DNA from: an uncultured Mailhella sp.
GTDB taxonomy: Bacteria > Desulfobacterota > Desulfovibrionia > Desulfovibrionales > Desulfovibrionaceae
Assembly (NCBI GenBank): GCA_948482415.1
Contig: CAOMFZ010000029.1
Span: 1 to 16,504, forward strand
Direction of reading: 5' to 3'
Length of the DNA: 16,504 nucleotides
Part shown: positions 14,828 through 16,504 of the stretch, one piece after another
How the letters are laid out: the number at the start of each line of letters is the position of its first letter
Position numbering within the stretch: the stretch's first letter is position 1
Made by a program: the position numbers and the translations under genes
Notes under the pieces: model-generated
What the model was told of the DNA's origin: nothing
What the model saw: only the letters and a program-made list of their open reading frames with translations
The model's database searches: none

Positions 14828-15577
14828 TTATTCCACCGCAAGAGGAATAGCCTTATTGGCTTTTTCCAGCCACAGCGCCGCATGAGGATAAAGTGTTGCA
14901 ATTTTGTGATAATCTGCTTCTGCTTCTTTAAATGTTTTATAAGGCCCCAAACAAATCCTTTTATCAATGCTGACAAGCAGACTGGGTGCATTTTCAATAT
15001 GAGCCTGATATAAGCGTTTGATATGCTTATTGATACGCTGGAAAATCTCTATGCCGCCTGCAATATTTTTAAAATAGGCTTCATTGCCTGCAAAATCATC
15101 GGTAAAATCTTCAACATCACCGCTTTTCGGCAAAACAATTTTATCATCAAGATACAAATAAAAAAGCTTATCGGTATCATACACTCCGCTGTCATTGCCC
15201 ACTATGGTCAGGCGCACATTGGCAGTTCCTGCCTGGGCAGAACTAATCGCCATGGCTGCCCCATAGGATAAATCCATTAAAAAGGATTTGGAAACAGGAC
15301 CGCGATCATTAACTCTAACTATGCATTTTCGTTTATTTTTTTTATTATATACTTCAACAAGCGTGCCAAATTTCCATTCTCTGTGTGCGGCTGTTAACCT
15401 GTACATATCATAGGCTTCACCGTTTGCTGTACGCCGAGCATGAAAACCGGGTCCATACCAGGAAACCGCCCCGTTATGCACTTCCTGCGCAAAAAGATGA
15501 TCTGCACAGAAAAATGAAAAACACAAAGCCAAAATAAAAAATACTATTCTATTAAAACAATATGTTAACTTTTTCAT
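14828..15577 (-). CDS. rlpA: RlpA-like secreted protein (septal ring lytic transglycosylase family)
   Basis: This 249-residue exported protein has a signal peptide at about 1-30 (basic MKK, a hydrophobic core, then HLFAQEV). A double-psi beta-barrel at about 36-126 carries the RlpA hallmarks SWYGPGFHARRTANGE (39-54), the D57/H65 pair (YDMYRLTAAHR), FGT.VEV and VNDRGP (89-94). A C-terminal segment (about 197-245; LVSIDKRICLGPYKTFKEAE) resembles a SPOR peptidoglycan-binding domain. RlpA enzymes cut glycan strands lacking stem peptides, at the septum and cell poles. Unlike classical RlpA there is no clear lipobox: a Cys occurs at 24, but in FSFFC. The protein may therefore be soluble in the periplasm. 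The start at 15577 has a weak ribosome binding site. It diverges from the DUF1786-like gene. Confidence 0.88.
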   Translation of the reverse strand: MKKLTYCFNRIVFFILALCFSFFCADHLFAQEVHNGAVSWYGPGFHARRTANGEAYDMYRLTAAHREWKFGTLVEVYNKKNKRKCIVRVNDRGPVSKSFLMDLSYGAAMAISSAQAGTANVRLTIVGNDSGVYDTDKLFYLYLDDKIVLPKSGDVEDFTDDFAGNEAYFKNIAGGIEIFQRINKHIKRLYQAHIENAPSLLVSIDKRICLGPYKTFKEAEADYHKIATLYPHAALWLEKANKAIPLAVE

Positions 15578-15639
15578 GGCTATATCTTAGCATAAAAAAA
15601 AATTTATTTCAAATCCTGAAAATACTGCAAAAGATTAAC

Positions 15640-15668
15640 TTTTCAAAGACCGGAAAATACCCTATAGT
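15640..15668 (+). promoter_or_regulatory. Possible promoter of the DUF1786-like gene
   Basis: TTTTCA (15640-15645) is followed after 17 bases by TATAGT (15663-15668, 5/6 match). Transcription would begin at about 15675, at or next to the preferred ATG (15676), so the mRNA could be leaderless. Confidence 0.35.
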
Positions 15669-15675
15669 CATTTGC

Positions 15676-16332
15676 ATGAACACATTTTATATTGAAAAAA
15701 ATACAGGAAAAACAACTGTTTTTCAGCTGAAAAACGCAAGTTTTCAACTCGTGCAGGAATTTCCTGCTTCTGAACAAAATGCATGCGGACAATATATAAA
15801 AACACTTCCGCCTGCACAAATTTTTACAGCCAACCACATAAACAGCTTTGATTTTTGGCTCAATATCAACACTTCACACAATCCTCTTGACTGGATAGAA
15901 AAAGATAAAAATTCCTTTACCTTTGATTATCGCCTTGCCCTTCTTGCTGCTGCCCTTGCTCACCCAAAAATTTGCGAAAGAAATTTTCAGGAAGGTATAA
16001 CTTTAATTATTGAACATGATTTAAACTTTTTTTCTGCACTTATTTATAAAAATAACGTCTACGGAGCGTTTGAACATACGCTGACGAACCTTACTCCGGA
16101 ACTGCTCAAAAAAGATTTGGAGGAATTTCGCTTTGGCTGGCTTCCCCATGAAGAAGTTATCCGGCAAAAAGGGGCTTGCTCTGTGATTAAAAATCCTCCA
16201 ACCGAAGCAGAGGGCTTTCACCCAACTTTTATCGTCTGCGAGCATCCGGAATTTTTCACCGGACTGGGACGTATCATAACCATTGAAAACATAAAAGAAA
16301 CAATGGTACAAACCCTTCAGAGCATTTCCTGA
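15676..16332 (+). CDS. DUF1786-like protein, function unknown
   Basis: This is a 218-residue cytoplasmic protein of unknown function. The stretch from about 112 to 168 (NNVYGAFEHTLTNLTPELLK, then DLEEFRFGWLPHEEV and KGACSV) resembles, from memory, the C-terminal block of DUF1786 proteins (FEHHTG, a run ending FR.G.L.HEEVF, then GHGA). The His-rich positions and the glycines are partly lost, so this would be a diverged member. The frame is open from 15562, but that part overlaps the start of rlpA and the upstream promoter region. ATG 15676 is preferred although it lacks a Shine-Dalgarno sequence. The last codons and the TGA stop (AGC ATT TCC TGA) lie inside the first repeat unit of copy C, so the C terminus may have been altered by the element. 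Confidence 0.7.
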   Translation: MNTFYIEKNTGKTTVFQLKNASFQLVQEFPASEQNACGQYIKTLPPAQIFTANHINSFDFWLNINTSHNPLDWIEKDKNSFTFDYRLALLAAALAHPKICERNFQEGITLIIEHDLNFFSALIYKNNVYGAFEHTLTNLTPELLKKDLEEFRFGWLPHEEVIRQKGACSVIKNPPTEAEGFHPTFIVCEHPEFFTGLGRIITIENIKETMVQTLQSIS

Positions 16333-16383
16333 TAACATTCATACTAGAGCATTTCCCTATAACATTCGTAATTTTTATTTTCC

Positions 16384-16406
16384 TTGGGGGAAATGATTTC
16401 CCCCAA
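16384..16406. repeat. Perfect 11-bp palindrome, G/C-rich
   Basis: TTGGGGGAAAT and ATTTCCCCCAA flank a single central G. It is followed by a further AATCCCCC tract. As RNA it would form a stable hairpin just after the DUF1786-like gene. Confidence 0.85.
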
Positions 16407-16418
16407 TCCCCCTCATCT

Positions 16419-16445
16419 CCTGTTATGGACGTTGTCCATAACAGG
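16419..16445. terminator. Perfect 12-bp hairpin, possible terminator
   Basis: CCTGTTATGGAC (16419-16430) and GTCCATAACAGG (16434-16445) are perfectly complementary around GTT. It is followed by GAATTAATATACT, which is AT-rich but not a T run. It lies about 90 bases after the DUF1786-like gene, so it may stop transcription or be only part of repeat C. Confidence 0.5.
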
Positions 16446-16476
16446 GAATTAATATACTGCACCCTATTAACAAAGT

Positions 16477-16504
16477 ATGAAAATTAAGAGAGTATATTTC
16501 AACC
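16477..16504 (+). CDS. Possible start of the next gene, cut by the window edge
   Basis: An ATG at 16477 opens a frame reading MKIKRVYFN to the window end. There is no clear Shine-Dalgarno sequence and only nine codons are visible, so it may be chance. Confidence 0.2.

Larger units (their letters stand above)
16318..16446. repeat. Dispersed repeat, copy C, with a doubled end
   Basis: It opens with two 27-bp units in tandem (16319-16345 and 16346-16372; each starts AGAGCATTTCC; 23 of 27 bases agree). It continues with the TTTTTATTTTCC segment seen in copies A and B, and then carries two strong hairpins (16384-16406 and 16419-16445). The right end is not evident and may lie past 16446 or outside the window. 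The first unit overlaps the end of the DUF1786-like gene. Confidence 0.65.

Noticed and set aside
15562..15675. Upstream extension of the DUF1786-like gene
   Set aside because: It overlaps the start of the divergent rlpA gene and the region that must hold both promoters; the encoded residues are Lys/Leu/Ile-rich without family resemblance.

Overview
The window is AT-rich, densely packed bacterial chromosome made of housekeeping genes. It holds eleven complete protein genes, one large gene (RNase E/G) cut by the left edge, and one possible gene start at the right edge. I see no rRNA, tRNA, CRISPR array, transposase or phage gene. A two-subunit class I (iron-sulfur) fumarase, a long six-domain ribosomal protein S1 and an RNase E/G with a long N-terminal extension suggest a low-GC anaerobe. 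My best guess is a Desulfovibrionaceae-like member of the Desulfobacterota. That rests on family resemblance only.

Layout. (1) 1-2417, minus strand: a metallophosphoesterase followed 12 bases later by the RNase E/G gene, whose first 370 or so residues are a basic, repeat-bearing extension. (2) 2566-3888: 5-formyltetrahydrofolate cyclo-ligase (plus) converges on a FadR/FCD-type GntR regulator (minus), with one hairpin terminator between them. (3) 3889-8533: the GntR gene diverges from the sbcD-sbcC DNA end-processing pair; the two predicted promoters lie back to back across a perfect inverted repeat. (4) 8733-10623, minus: proC and an unrecognised 361-residue protein, probably one operon. (5) 11017-12726, minus: rpsA with a clear terminator. 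(6) 12932-14605, plus: an 85-residue membrane-anchored protein and the fumarase alpha and beta subunits, tightly linked. (7) 14828-16332: a divergent pair, an RlpA-like secreted protein (minus) and a protein resembling DUF1786 (plus).

The least ordinary feature is in the spaces between genes. Four gaps (8596-8735, 10735-10941, 14645-14820 and 16318 onward) carry diverged copies of one non-coding repeat. Its ends are inverted and begin with AGAGCA.TTCC, and its interior is rich in hairpins, so it looks like a MITE or a REP-like family. Copies sit at gene 3' ends; in two cases the repeat overlaps the stop codon of the neighbouring gene. One copy is split by a second, unrelated palindromic repeat (10768-10880). 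The most unusual protein features are the RNase E/G extension, with AT-hook-like GRP motifs and two short-period tandem peptide repeats, and the unrecognised protein after proC. I do not see a recognisable new defence or mobile system.
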